DNA of 64,000 nucleotides from Chondromyces crocatus (GTDB taxonomy: Bacteria > Myxococcota_A > Polyangia > Polyangiales > Polyangiaceae). Under the pieces are notes generated by a model. That model was not told where the DNA came from, ran no database searches, and saw nothing but the letters and a program-made list of their open reading frames with translations. The stretch's first letter is position 1, and the number at the start of each line of letters is the position of its first letter. Below are positions 38,826 through 47,262 of this stretch, one piece after another. The position numbers and the translations under genes were made by a program. The DNA is taken from positions 1,178,001 to 1,242,000 of the forward strand of contig NZ_CP012159.1 in the NCBI RefSeq assembly GCF_001189295.1, in the 5' to 3' direction.

Positions 38826-41800
38826 TCAATGGTTTTCGGGATGACGCGCTGCATGAAGTGGGAGCCGCACGGTCACCGTGGTGCCGATGCCTTCCTGGCT
38901 CTCGAACACGACGTCGCCGCCGTGCTCGCGCACGATGCTGTACACGAGCGAGAGGCCGAGGCCCGTCCCCTCCGCCGGGTCCTTGGTGGTGAAGAAGGGC
39001 TCGAAGACGCGTGTCTGGAGGCCCTGAGAGAGGCCCACGCCATGATCGATGACCTGCGCGAGGACGGAGGTCTCCTCGGCCTGAGCGGTCACCACGACCT
39101 GCGCTCCTGCCGTCGAGGCGTCGCGGGCGTTGGTGAGCAGGTTGACGAAGACCTGGGTGAGCTGCTGCCGCTCGCCGAGTACGAGCAGGCCCTCAGGGCA
39201 CAGGTTTTCGAGCTGCACCTGCTTTGCGGCCCGGTCGAGGCGGACGAAGCGGATGGCGTCGTCCACCACGGCGGCAAGCTCGACGCGGCCCACCCGCGCG
39301 CTCGCCACTTCGCCGACATGGCCGGGTGCGCCGGGTGCGCCGGGTGGGCCGGGGGCAATGGAGCTGGTACCCGTCTGACTGAACGTCTTGAGCGAGCGGA
39401 CGATGGCGCTGATGCGCATGGCCTGCTCGACGATCATCCGGGCCCGCTCCTGCGTGTCGGGTGAGTCCGTCTCCTCTTCGAGGTTCTGCGCGAGGCAGGT
39501 GATCCCGGTGAGCGGGTTGCCGATCTCGTGGGCCATGCCGGCGGCGAGCCGCCCCATCGAGGCCAGGCGGTCGTGGTGGATGAGCTGCGCCTGCAGCGCC
39601 TCGCGCTCGGTCCGATCCTCGACGAGCAGCACCATCCCGCCCGACCCACCCGCCGGCGCGCTTCCGGGCAGCGCCGAACGCGCCAGCTCGGCGCGGTGTA
39701 CGCGCAGCGAGCGGCGCTGTCCGTCGCGCGTCTGCACGGCGATCTCGTCGACGCCTTGTTCACCCGTCGCGACGAGGCGCCCCAGCACCTCGCCCCAGGG
39801 CGCCTCCACACGCTCGATGGGCAAGCCGACGGCGTCCTCGCCGGCGATGGTCGTCGTCGCGCCGAGCGCGCGGTTCCAGAGGATCACGCTGTGGTCCGGG
39901 CCGAGCGCGCACACGCCGAGCGGCAGGCCTTCCAGCACGGAGCGCAGGTAGCGTCGCAGCACGTCGAGCTGAGCGGCGGTTCCCTGGAGGGGGCTGCCGC
40001 TCTGTCCCAGCCGCTCTTCCAGAAACCGGAGCTGATCCGCGAGCGCCGCGTCCTCGCCTGGGCTCGTGTCCGCGCCCTGATCGACCACCATCCGCGCGAG
40101 GACCGGGCCGAGCAGGCCCGAGAGGTTCTGTTCGACGCGCTCGCGGAGCTGCCGTTGCTCGGCAGGTCGGAGATCCCCGGGCTCGAGGTCGAGTTCCTGC
40201 ACCGCGCGCTCCACCTCCGCCTGCGCCGCGCTCTCACCGAGGGAGCGCGCGAGGCGCTGGGTCAGCTCCGCAGCCGAGGTGGCGGGCGCGCCGCGCTGCG
40301 GGGCGGGACCTTCGCGCGCACACCGACGTGCCGCTTCGACCTCGGCGTCGCCCTGGCGGGTGAGCAAGGAGACGATCGCGAACAGCGTCACGTTGAGCGA
40401 GAGCGACACCACGGTCGGGGGCGTCCAGCTGTCGGTGTAGAGGTCCCCGAACGCGGGCAATCGGAGGCTCGTGCCATGGCTGGAGCTGACCAGGGGCAGC
40501 ATCGCCATGGCGATCCACGCCAGCGCGCCGGCGCCGAGGCCTGCGAGGAAGCCCTGACGCGACGCGCGCTGCCAGAACAGCAGGCCGAACAGGCCTGGCA
40601 GGAGCTGCGCGAAGGCGACGAACGACACCAGGCCGGGCTGCACCAGGGGGCCGCCGCTGACCTCGAGCAGGTAGAGACCGTAGCCGGCCACCACGATGGC
40701 CGCGATGAGCCCTCGCCGCAGCCACAGGAGCCGCGCATAGGCGTCGCGCTGGAGCACCTCGATGCGCGCGGGCAGGACCAGGTGGTTCAGCGTCATCGCC
40801 GCGAGCGCGATGGTCGTGACGATCGCCATGGCGCTTGCGGCGGCCACGCCGCCGACGAAGCCGAGCAAGGAGAGCGAGACGGACCCCAGCGCGCGCGGCA
40901 CGGCCAGCACCAGGACGTCCGCCGGGGCGCCGGGGGCTACCTCGCGTCCGGCCCACAGGATGGGCAAGAGCGGCAGGTTGATCAGCAGCAGGTAGAGGGG
41001 GAAGCCCCAGCCCGCCGTGAGCAAGGAGCGATCCGGCGGGCCCTCGGCGAAGGCCACGTGGTACTGCCTCGGGAGCAAGAACGCGGCGCCGAAGGAGAGC
41101 AAGAGGAGCGTCATCCAGCTCGTGCCTCGCCTCACGGGGGCGAGCTGAGCGGCCCACGCCTCCGGGTGCGCGGTGAGCCAGGTGGAGAGCCCAGCGGTGC
41201 CGCCGAACACGCCCCAGAGCGCGAGCGCGCCCACGGCCAGGAGAGCGCCGAGCTTCAGTAGCGAGGCGAAGGCCATCGCCACCGCGAGGCCCGCGTGCCG
41301 CTCGCGGGGGGTCACGTGGCGGGCGCCGAAGAGCACGGTGAAGAGCGCGAGCAGCGCCGTGACCAGGAGCCCGAGCGTCGGGATGGAGTGCTCGGGGGCG
41401 AGCGCGCGCGCCGAGTCGACGATGCCGCGGATCTGCTGCGCGATGTACGGCACCGAGGCGAGGAGCGAGAACAGCGCCACGACGGCGCCGGTGAGGCGGC
41501 TCGGGTAGCGAAAGGCGAACAGGTCGGCCAGCGTGCTGAGCTGGTGCGCGCGCGCGAGCCGGAGGACCGGGAGCCAGATGGCCGGGATGGCCAGGCAGGC
41601 GAGCGTCGGCCCGAGGGAGATGGCGAGGAAGTCGAGGCCGTGCTGGTCGGCAACTCCGACGCTCCCGAAGTACGTCCAGGAGCTGGCGTAGATGCCGAGC
41701 GAGAGCACGTAGGTCAGGGGGTGGCGCGCGAGCCCGGCGGGCAAGCGGCCCCGCTCGGCGGCGTGCGCGAGCAGGAAGAGCACCGCGACGTAGCCGAGCG

Positions 41801-41834
41801 CAGCGGCGAGCAGGTGGGCGTCGGAGAGCGCCAA
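38826..41834 (-). CDS. SSS-symporter-domain sensor histidine kinase (CbrA/CrbS-like)
   Basis: About 1000 residues. The first 500 are about 13 membrane helices of solute:sodium symporter type (GIYASSWTYFGSVG, HQLSTLADLFAFRYPSRL, SVPYIAQQIRGI, LLPRQYHVAFAE). A helical linker, PAS (VLEGLPLGVCALGPDHSVILWN) and a kinase core follow: H-box GMAHEIGNPLTG, N-box NLLTNARDA, G-boxes DHGVG and GTGLGLSL. A collagen-like run (GPPGAPGAPG) sits between the H-box and the ATPase domain. CbrA and CrbS proteins sense carbon sources and control sigma-54 or acs genes. The start is uncertain: a TTG at 41834 just after the small upstream ORF is preferred over an ATG at 41906 that overlaps it. Confidence 0.92.
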   Translation of the reverse strand: MALSDAHLLAAALGYVAVLFLLAHAAERGRLPAGLARHPLTYVLSLGIYASSWTYFGSVGVADQHGLDFLAISLGPTLACLAIPAIWLPVLRLARAHQLSTLADLFAFRYPSRLTGAVVALFSLLASVPYIAQQIRGIVDSARALAPEHSIPTLGLLVTALLALFTVLFGARHVTPRERHAGLAVAMAFASLLKLGALLAVGALALWGVFGGTAGLSTWLTAHPEAWAAQLAPVRRGTSWMTLLLLSFGAAFLLPRQYHVAFAEGPPDRSLLTAGWGFPLYLLLINLPLLPILWAGREVAPGAPADVLVLAVPRALGSVSLSLLGFVGGVAAASAMAIVTTIALAAMTLNHLVLPARIEVLQRDAYARLLWLRRGLIAAIVVAGYGLYLLEVSGGPLVQPGLVSFVAFAQLLPGLFGLLFWQRASRQGFLAGLGAGALAWIAMAMLPLVSSSHGTSLRLPAFGDLYTDSWTPPTVVSLSLNVTLFAIVSLLTRQGDAEVEAARRCAREGPAPQRGAPATSAAELTQRLARSLGESAAQAEVERAVQELDLEPGDLRPAEQRQLRERVEQNLSGLLGPVLARMVVDQGADTSPGEDAALADQLRFLEERLGQSGSPLQGTAAQLDVLRRYLRSVLEGLPLGVCALGPDHSVILWNRALGATTTIAGEDAVGLPIERVEAPWGEVLGRLVATGEQGVDEIAVQTRDGQRRSLRVHRAELARSALPGSAPAGGSGGMVLLVEDRTEREALQAQLIHHDRLASMGRLAAGMAHEIGNPLTGITCLAQNLEEETDSPDTQERARMIVEQAMRISAIVRSLKTFSQTGTSSIAPGPPGAPGAPGHVGEVASARVGRVELAAVVDDAIRFVRLDRAAKQVQLENLCPEGLLVLGERQQLTQVFVNLLTNARDASTAGAQVVVTAQAEETSVLAQVIDHGVGLSQGLQTRVFEPFFTTKDPAEGTGLGLSLVYSIVREHGGDVVFESQEGIGTTVTVRLPLHAARHPENH

Positions 41835-41842
41835 GGCCGTCT

Positions 41843-42043
41843 CTACTCGTCCTCGCGCGTGGCGGAGTGGGAGGCCCACGCGGCGAGCCCGATCAAGACG
41901 ATCCACACCACGAACGGGGCGAGCCAGCCTGCTTCGGCGCGCGCCCAGAGAAAGCGCGCCGGCGTCACCAGCAGGAGAAGGCCGAGGCCGAGGCCGACCA
42001 TCGAGATCTCGGCTGCCGTGCGGCCGTCGCGTGACCCTCCCAT
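41843..42043 (-). CDS. CbrX-like small two-helix membrane protein
   Basis: 66 residues starting MGGSRDGRTAAEISMVG. Two hydrophobic helices (about 14-31 and 39-57) are separated by a short RAEAG loop, and the tail is charged (SHSATREDE). It ends nine bases before the probable start of the symporter-domain kinase. Pseudomonas cbrA is likewise preceded by a short, translationally coupled ORF, cbrX. Size, topology and position match; sequence homology could not be tested. It may act as a small subunit of the symporter domain, like DUF4212-type partners, or only as a coupling leader. Confidence 0.6.
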   Translation of the reverse strand: MGGSRDGRTAAEISMVGLGLGLLLLVTPARFLWARAEAGWLAPFVVWIVLIGLAAWASHSATREDE

Positions 42044-42078
42044 GAGCGCAGCATACCTCGACCCTGTGGGCGTCGCGT

Positions 42079-42092
42079 GGGCGTGTGCGCCC
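42079..42092 (-). terminator. short GC hairpin after the helical-repeat gene
   Basis: GGGCG and CGCCC pair around TGTG, five bases beyond the stop codon of the gene ending at 42097. It separates that gene from the cbrX-like ORF and may end or attenuate transcription. Confidence 0.35.
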
Positions 42093-42096
42093 GGTC

Positions 42097-43605
42097 CTAC
42101 GCGCGAGCGGTCTTCAGCTTGCCCAGAAGGACCGACCGTCGGAGCCCCAGTCCGTGCTGCTCCTGGGTCTCCTTGGCGAGCAGGTAGTAGCGGAGCGCCT
42201 CTTCCTTGCTCCCCCGTGCGCCGTGGACGTCGCCCATCACCTCCTGACAACGGGCTCGTTGCGTCGGGCTCGGCATTTCGAGGAAGCAGCGCTCGGCGTC
42301 TTCTAGCAGCGCCAGGGGATCGAGGGGACGCGCGGGATCGGGTGGTAGCGCGGACGCGAGTTCGAGGAGCGTGTCCCCCCGGAGGCGGAGGCTCCAGGCG
42401 TGCTCCAGGGTGGCATGGAGCCGCGAGAGCGCCGCGTCGACGTCGGTCGGGGGGGCGGCGAGGCGCGTGAGAACGACGATCTCGGCGCTCTGGAGCGCGG
42501 CCAGCTCCTTGAGATGCTGCTGCTCCGCGACCTCGGGCAGCGTGGTGGCGAGGAGGGTGTGGGCTTCGTCCCACCGCGCCGCGCCGACAAGGATCTTCAC
42601 GAGCTTGCGGGCGAGCAGCGGGACGGCGTCCGGCCACTCGGCGCGCGCTCGCGCGAGGGCGCTGGTCGAGAGGGTGGAGGCCCTCGCGAGTTCCGTGCCT
42701 TCCAGGGCGAGCAGCTCGCCACGGAGGGCGGGAAAGAGGATGGCGTACCAGGGTGGATCTGCCGAGGCGATGTCGAGCGCGACCCGCTCCGCCAGGCTCA
42801 GCGTCGCCTCGACCTGACGGAACGCGGTCTCCGTGACGCCGTCGACGTCACTGGCCCTCCGGGTCAGGTCGATCAGGAAGTCGCTGTACAGGTACAGGAG
42901 CCCGTCCTGCCGCTCGCGCGCGGCTGCCGCGATCAGGCCGTCCACGCGCGCGATGATCGGCTCGATGCGCCCGTCCTGCTCCAGGGAGAGCCGCAACATG
43001 AGGCAGTGGGTGTCGGGATCGATCTCGTTTTCTGGCGTCGCGGACGAGTGGACGAGGTGCAGCGCGTGGTCGGCGGCCTCTCGCTCCCCGCGCGCGAAGT
43101 GGCACGCTGCCAGGCCCACCTGGATGGGGGCGGTGTTCATCCCGCGCTGCTCGTGAAGCGAGAGCGCTTCGCGGAAGTCCTTCTCGGCGATCTCGAGCGC
43201 CCCCCGTTCGAGTGCGGCGCCAGCGCGGAACTGCAGGGCTTGCGCGCGGCTGGGCTCGTAGACGGCGGGCATCCGATCGGCCTCGCCGAAGAGCTGCGCG
43301 GCCATCCTGTAGTCTCCACGTGACTGGGCGGCGAGACCGGCGCGGAGGAGGACGAGCCAGTCGTTCATGGTGCGGTCGTCCACGCCCGGGAGTGCGGCGA
43401 GGGCGCGCGCCATCCCGCGCTGCTCGGTGCCGAGGGGCGTCGGGTTGGACGCTTCGAGGAGCCGCCGAAGCGAGGGCGCCTCGGGCCCCGTGGCGCCCTC
43501 GCTCTTGGCGAGCCCTGCCTGGATCCAGTGCCGTGCCTGCGTGAGCCGATCTCTCTGCGCATGGACGGCGGCAACGATCATGTCGAGTTCAGCTGGGATG
43601 ACCAT
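42097..43605 (-). CDS. TPR-like helical-repeat protein
   Basis: 502 residues, no signal peptide or membrane helix. The start is an ATG with GAGGAG upstream. The whole protein is alpha-helical with TPR-like spacing: LRAGLAAQSRGDYRMAAQLFGEADRMP, LERGALEIAEKDFREALSLHEQ and ACHFARGEREAADHALHLV in the first half, and ERCFLEMPSPTQRARCQEVMGDVHGARGSKEEALRYYLL split over the end. Probably a protein-interaction scaffold. Same strand as the carbon-sensing system but with a hairpin between, so functional linkage is uncertain. Confidence 0.8.
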   Translation of the reverse strand: MVIPAELDMIVAAVHAQRDRLTQARHWIQAGLAKSEGATGPEAPSLRRLLEASNPTPLGTEQRGMARALAALPGVDDRTMNDWLVLLRAGLAAQSRGDYRMAAQLFGEADRMPAVYEPSRAQALQFRAGAALERGALEIAEKDFREALSLHEQRGMNTAPIQVGLAACHFARGEREAADHALHLVHSSATPENEIDPDTHCLMLRLSLEQDGRIEPIIARVDGLIAAAARERQDGLLYLYSDFLIDLTRRASDVDGVTETAFRQVEATLSLAERVALDIASADPPWYAILFPALRGELLALEGTELARASTLSTSALARARAEWPDAVPLLARKLVKILVGAARWDEAHTLLATTLPEVAEQQHLKELAALQSAEIVVLTRLAAPPTDVDAALSRLHATLEHAWSLRLRGDTLLELASALPPDPARPLDPLALLEDAERCFLEMPSPTQRARCQEVMGDVHGARGSKEEALRYYLLAKETQEQHGLGLRRSVLLGKLKTARA

Positions 43606-43797
43606 GAACTCCTCGCTGAGGGATGTGGCCGCAGGGGGTGGCCGGCGGTTCCCGGACGAGCGACCGGGCCTGCATGCCAGGATCCACGTGAGGGGCGTGC
43701 TTGTGCAAGCGGCATCCGGCGCTCGCTTGCGCATCCTCCCGCGGAAGATGGCCATTCACACCCTGGAGCGCGGGCCACGGGCCGTGGCCTGCGGCCC

Positions 43798-44631
43798 TCA
43801 TCCCATCCGGCGGAAAACTTGCGGTACGATCCAGTCGTAGAAGGCCTGCGGCGCGCTGCGCTTCGCCTGCCACGCCAGGCGTCCGTCCAGGTGCGGCAGC
43901 GCGTAGAGTTCGTTCTGCTCCACGGCCTTGATCGCGGCGCGTGCCACACCGTCGGCCTGCACCTTGGACCGCGCCATGAGCCGCTCGATGGCCTCGGGGC
44001 CGGAGTTGGGGACGTGGGTGCGACCGCTCGCGGCGATGCCGGTCTTGAAGAAGGTCGGGCACAGGACCGTCACCGTCACGCCAGCGGGTGCGAGTTCGAC
44101 GCGCAAGGTCTCCGAGAGGGCGACGACGCCGGCCTTGGTGACGTTGTAGGGGGCGAGAGGCGGGGTGCAGAGCAAGCCGGCTGCGGACGCGACGTTCAGG
44201 ATGGCGCCGCTCCGCTGGGCCTTCAGCCGCGGAGCGAAGGCGTGGCACCCATAGATCACCCCCCAGAGGTTGATGCCCATCACCCAGTCCCAGTCCTCGA
44301 GGGGGACGTCGCCCGTCAGACCCCCGACGGCGACGCCGGCGTTGTTGATCAGGAAATCGACGCCGCCGATGGCACGGTCCGCCTCGTCCGGGAGTGCGAG
44401 GACGTCTTCGCGCCGGCTCACGTCGCAGGCCACGACGGAGGCCTCCCCGCCCGCGTCCCGGACGAGGCGTGCGGTCTCCTCGCCCGACTCCTTGTTGAGC
44501 TCGGCGATGAGGATCTGGGCGCTCTTGCTACGGGCGAGTTCGAGCGCGAGGGCACGGCCGAGGCCAGAGCCAGCACCAGTGATCACGACACGGGGACGAT
44601 CGGGCAGCCGCATGGTTTTGCCCCCTACCAT
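43798..44631 (-). CDS. short-chain dehydrogenase/reductase
   Basis: 277 residues. Classical SDR: cofactor loop VVITGAGSGLGRALA, CDVSRRED, NNAGVAVGG, catalytic Ser in NVASAAGLL and Tyr-x-x-x-Lys in PYNVTKAG. Note that YNVTK supplies the pair. The basic Arg/Glu pattern after strand 2 (IAELNKES) favours NAD over NADP. Two start codons with good ribosome sites lie seven codons apart; the upstream one (GGAGG) was chosen. Divergent from the 2OG oxygenase gene across 89 bases. Substrate unknown. Confidence 0.9.
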   Translation of the reverse strand: MVGGKTMRLPDRPRVVITGAGSGLGRALALELARSKSAQILIAELNKESGEETARLVRDAGGEASVVACDVSRREDVLALPDEADRAIGGVDFLINNAGVAVGGLTGDVPLEDWDWVMGINLWGVIYGCHAFAPRLKAQRSGAILNVASAAGLLCTPPLAPYNVTKAGVVALSETLRVELAPAGVTVTVLCPTFFKTGIAASGRTHVPNSGPEAIERLMARSKVQADGVARAAIKAVEQNELYALPHLDGRLAWQAKRSAPQAFYDWIVPQVFRRMG

Positions 44632-44720
44632 GGTCACGCCTCCGCTTCTGCCCGGTTCTGCCCGGTCCGGTCCGGGGGCTGCCCTGGAGGATCCGGCAGG
44701 CGTCGCGCCATCGTCCACGC

Positions 44721-45293
44721 ATGACCTCCATCGAGAAGCAGGCTCTGCAAGGCGATCGGCTCTTCACCCTGTCCCCCGTGCTCTCCGCTGCGGAGTGCGA
44801 CCAGCTCATCCAGCAGGCCGAGGGCGTGGGTTTCGCCGAGGCACCCATCACCGTGGGGCCCAACAAGTTCCGGATGGCGCCCGAGGTGCGCAACAACCTC
44901 CGGGTGATGCAAGACTCCCCGCGCGACGCGGCCTGGCTCTGGAAGCGCATCGAGCCCCTGGTGCCCCCAGCGTACGGGGACCTCTACGCCATCGGGCTGA
45001 ACGAGCGGTTCCGCTACTACCGCTACGAGGTGGGACAGTTCTTCGACTGGCACCGTGACGGCGCCTTCGTGCGCTCCAGCGCGGAGCGCAGCATGCTCAC
45101 GGTGCTCTTCTACCTGAACGAGGATTTCGGCGGAGGCAGCACCGACTTCTACGACTGCGACGGTGATCTCCGCGTCACCCCTCGGCGAGGCGCGGCGCTG
45201 CTGTTCATCCATCACCTCTCGCACCGGGGCGCGCCAGTGACCCGAGGGAGAAAGTACGTGCTGCGCTCCGATGTCATGTATGCCCGCGCCTGA
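44721..45293 (+). CDS. 2-oxoglutarate/Fe(II)-dependent oxygenase (prolyl-4-hydroxylase type)
   Basis: 190 residues. Double-stranded beta-helix oxygenase with the iron triad HxD in FFDWHRDGAF and distal His in LSHRGAPVTRGRKYVLRSD, where Arg/Lys would bind 2-oxoglutarate. RFRYYRYEVGQFFDWH and VLFYLNEDFGGGSTDFYD are P4Hc-family features. Soluble, no signal peptide. The substrate could be a protein Pro/Lys residue or a small molecule. It may share a regulatory region with the divergent SDR gene. Confidence 0.9.
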   Translation: MTSIEKQALQGDRLFTLSPVLSAAECDQLIQQAEGVGFAEAPITVGPNKFRMAPEVRNNLRVMQDSPRDAAWLWKRIEPLVPPAYGDLYAIGLNERFRYYRYEVGQFFDWHRDGAFVRSSAERSMLTVLFYLNEDFGGGSTDFYDCDGDLRVTPRRGAALLFIHHLSHRGAPVTRGRKYVLRSDVMYARA

Positions 45294-45375
45294 GCTTCCG
45301 GGGCCTGGATCAGGGAGGGCCCGATGGACGGCGTGGTGACGTGGCGGAACATCTCTTCTCTGGAGAAGCTCTGCC

Positions 45376-46356
45376 ATGCCCAGACCGCTGGCCATCGTGC
45401 TCAACTGCGCCGCCCGGGAACGGAGGGCCGCAGCGACCCGCTCGTGGCTCGTCGAGCGCCTGCGCGCCGAGGGGTTCGAGGTGGATCTGTTCTGCGTCGA
45501 CCGAGGGGGTGACGTGATCGGGACGGCACGGCGTGCGGTGGCGCAGGGGTATCCCGCCGTCGTCGCCGCGGGCGGAGACGGCACGATCAGCGCCGTCGCT
45601 TCGGCGGTGGTGGGGACGAGCGTATGCCTGGGCGTCCTGCCTGTCGGGACCATCAACCACTTCGCACGGTCGATGGGGATCCCGGCGGACCTCTCGGCCG
45701 CGGTGAAGCTGATCGGCCAGGGGAGCACGCGTCAGGTGGACGCCGGCGAGGTCAACGGACACGTCTTCGTCAACAACTCCACGTTCGGGCTCCACCCGAG
45801 CGTCGTCCGCTACCGGGACGAGCTGCGGGTGCGCCGGGGGATGAACAAGTGGGTCGCCTACGCGGTGGCCACGGCGGCGCTGCTGCCGCGTCATCAAGCC
45901 CAGGAGGTGCTGATGACGACCCGAGCTGGAGCGGAGCGGCTCCAGACACCCTTCGTGTTCATCGGGAACCACGACTACCTGCTCGGTGCGTTCCTGCTCG
46001 GGATGCTACCGGCTCCAGGGCCTGGCGAGCTGGGGGTCGGCGTGGCGCAGACCGGGGGCAGGCTCGGCCTGGTGCGCTTGCTCGGGGCCGCGGCGCTGGG
46101 ACGGCTCCATGCGGCGCGGGAGTTCGCGCATTTCAGGAGCCCCGAGATCCGGATGGACGTGGAGGCGCGCCGGGTTTTGGTCGCCCTCGACGGCGAGGTC
46201 GTGGAGCTGACGCCACCGCTTCGTTATCGCTCGCTGCCAGGGGCGCTGCGGGTCATCACCCCCGAGCGGGCCGCCGTCATCCAGGGGGTCGAAGCCCAGG
46301 ACGTCGAGACCGACTCGCGCTCATGGCCTGCGACCATCGCTCCGATGAGCGGGTAG
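45376..46356 (+). CDS. diacylglycerol kinase-family lipid kinase
   Basis: 326 residues with the DAGK catalytic signature AAGGDGTISAVASAV and LGVLPVGTINHFARSMGIP. The C-terminal beta domain includes VFVNNSTFGLHP and VALDGEVVELTPP. The family phosphorylates lipid hydroxyls such as diacylglycerol or sphingosine-like bases. Only nine bases separate it from the downstream phosphodiesterase, so the two form an operon, an association seen repeatedly in bacteria. Ten-base upstream signals are weak but the Met position fits the first strand. Confidence 0.9.
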   Translation: MPRPLAIVLNCAARERRAAATRSWLVERLRAEGFEVDLFCVDRGGDVIGTARRAVAQGYPAVVAAGGDGTISAVASAVVGTSVCLGVLPVGTINHFARSMGIPADLSAAVKLIGQGSTRQVDAGEVNGHVFVNNSTFGLHPSVVRYRDELRVRRGMNKWVAYAVATAALLPRHQAQEVLMTTRAGAERLQTPFVFIGNHDYLLGAFLLGMLPAPGPGELGVGVAQTGGRLGLVRLLGAAALGRLHAAREFAHFRSPEIRMDVEARRVLVALDGEVVELTPPLRYRSLPGALRVITPERAAVIQGVEAQDVETDSRSWPATIAPMSG

Positions 46357-46365
46357 GGACTTCTC

Positions 46366-47211
46366 ATGCGCACGATCCTTCACCTCTCCGATCTGCACTT
46401 CGGCCGTGTCGATCTGGCCCTCCTCGAACCGCTGCGCGCGGTCGCGCGAGAGGTCGTGCCGGACCTGGTGGTCGTGTCGGGGGATCTGACGCAGCGAGCG
46501 CTGTCGAAGGAGTTCGTGGCAGCTCGCGCCTTTCTCCAGTCGCTCCCCTCGCCGCAGGTGGTGGTACCGGGCAACCACGACGTGCCCCTCTACGATCTGT
46601 TCTCTCGCTTCTTTCGCGGGCTCCGTCGTTACCGGCGATACATCACCGACGATCTCGCGCCCTTCTGGTGCGATGAGCGGGTGGCGGTGATGGGCATCAA
46701 CACGGCGCGCTCGCTCACGATCAAGGACGGGCGCGTGAGCCGTGAGCAGATCGCGGCGGTGAAGGCGCGCATGTGCGGGCTGAGCGACGACATGATCAAG
46801 ATCCTGGTGACCCACCATCCGTTCGACCTCCCGGAAGGGTCCCACCACAAGAAGCTCGTCGGGCGCGCCCACGAGGCCATGGCGGCGTTCGACGACTGCA
46901 AGATCGACGTGATCCTGTCCGGGCACCTGCACGCGATCCACACCGGGCACTCGGCGGAGCGCTTCGACGTCGACAACCACTCCGCGCTCCTCGTGCAGGC
47001 GGGGACGGCCACCTCGACCCGGGGGCGTGGCGAGCGGAACTCGTTCAACGTACTGCGGATCGGGCACCAGCGGGTGGAGGTGGAGCGTCGGGTCTGGCAT
47101 CCGGCGTCGAGGGCGTTCGCCGCGGCGTCCCGTGAGGTCTTCGAGCGCTCGGCGCGGGGCTGGGTACGGCCGCCTCCGAGCCAGGCGGCATGGATCGCCG
47201 ACGACGGGTGA
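46366..47211 (+). CDS. class III metallophosphodiesterase (CpdA-like)
   Basis: 281 residues. Calcineurin-like motifs: ILHLSDLHFG, VVVSGDLTQRA, VVPGNHDVPLYD, VTHHPFDLP and ILSGHLHAIHTG, in the order of cyclic-nucleotide or phospholipid phosphodiesterases of the CpdA/Icc group. Cytoplasmic. Following the lipid kinase gene by nine bases suggests a kinase/phosphatase pair on a lipid or nucleotide substrate; that partnership is inferred from spacing. Confidence 0.9.
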   Translation: MRTILHLSDLHFGRVDLALLEPLRAVAREVVPDLVVVSGDLTQRALSKEFVAARAFLQSLPSPQVVVPGNHDVPLYDLFSRFFRGLRRYRRYITDDLAPFWCDERVAVMGINTARSLTIKDGRVSREQIAAVKARMCGLSDDMIKILVTHHPFDLPEGSHHKKLVGRAHEAMAAFDDCKIDVILSGHLHAIHTGHSAERFDVDNHSALLVQAGTATSTRGRGERNSFNVLRIGHQRVEVERRVWHPASRAFAAASREVFERSARGWVRPPPSQAAWIADDG

Positions 47212-47262
47212 GTTCACGCCGGGCTCGCGGGGCCTCGGGAGTCTGTGCCTCTTCCCGGTGAC

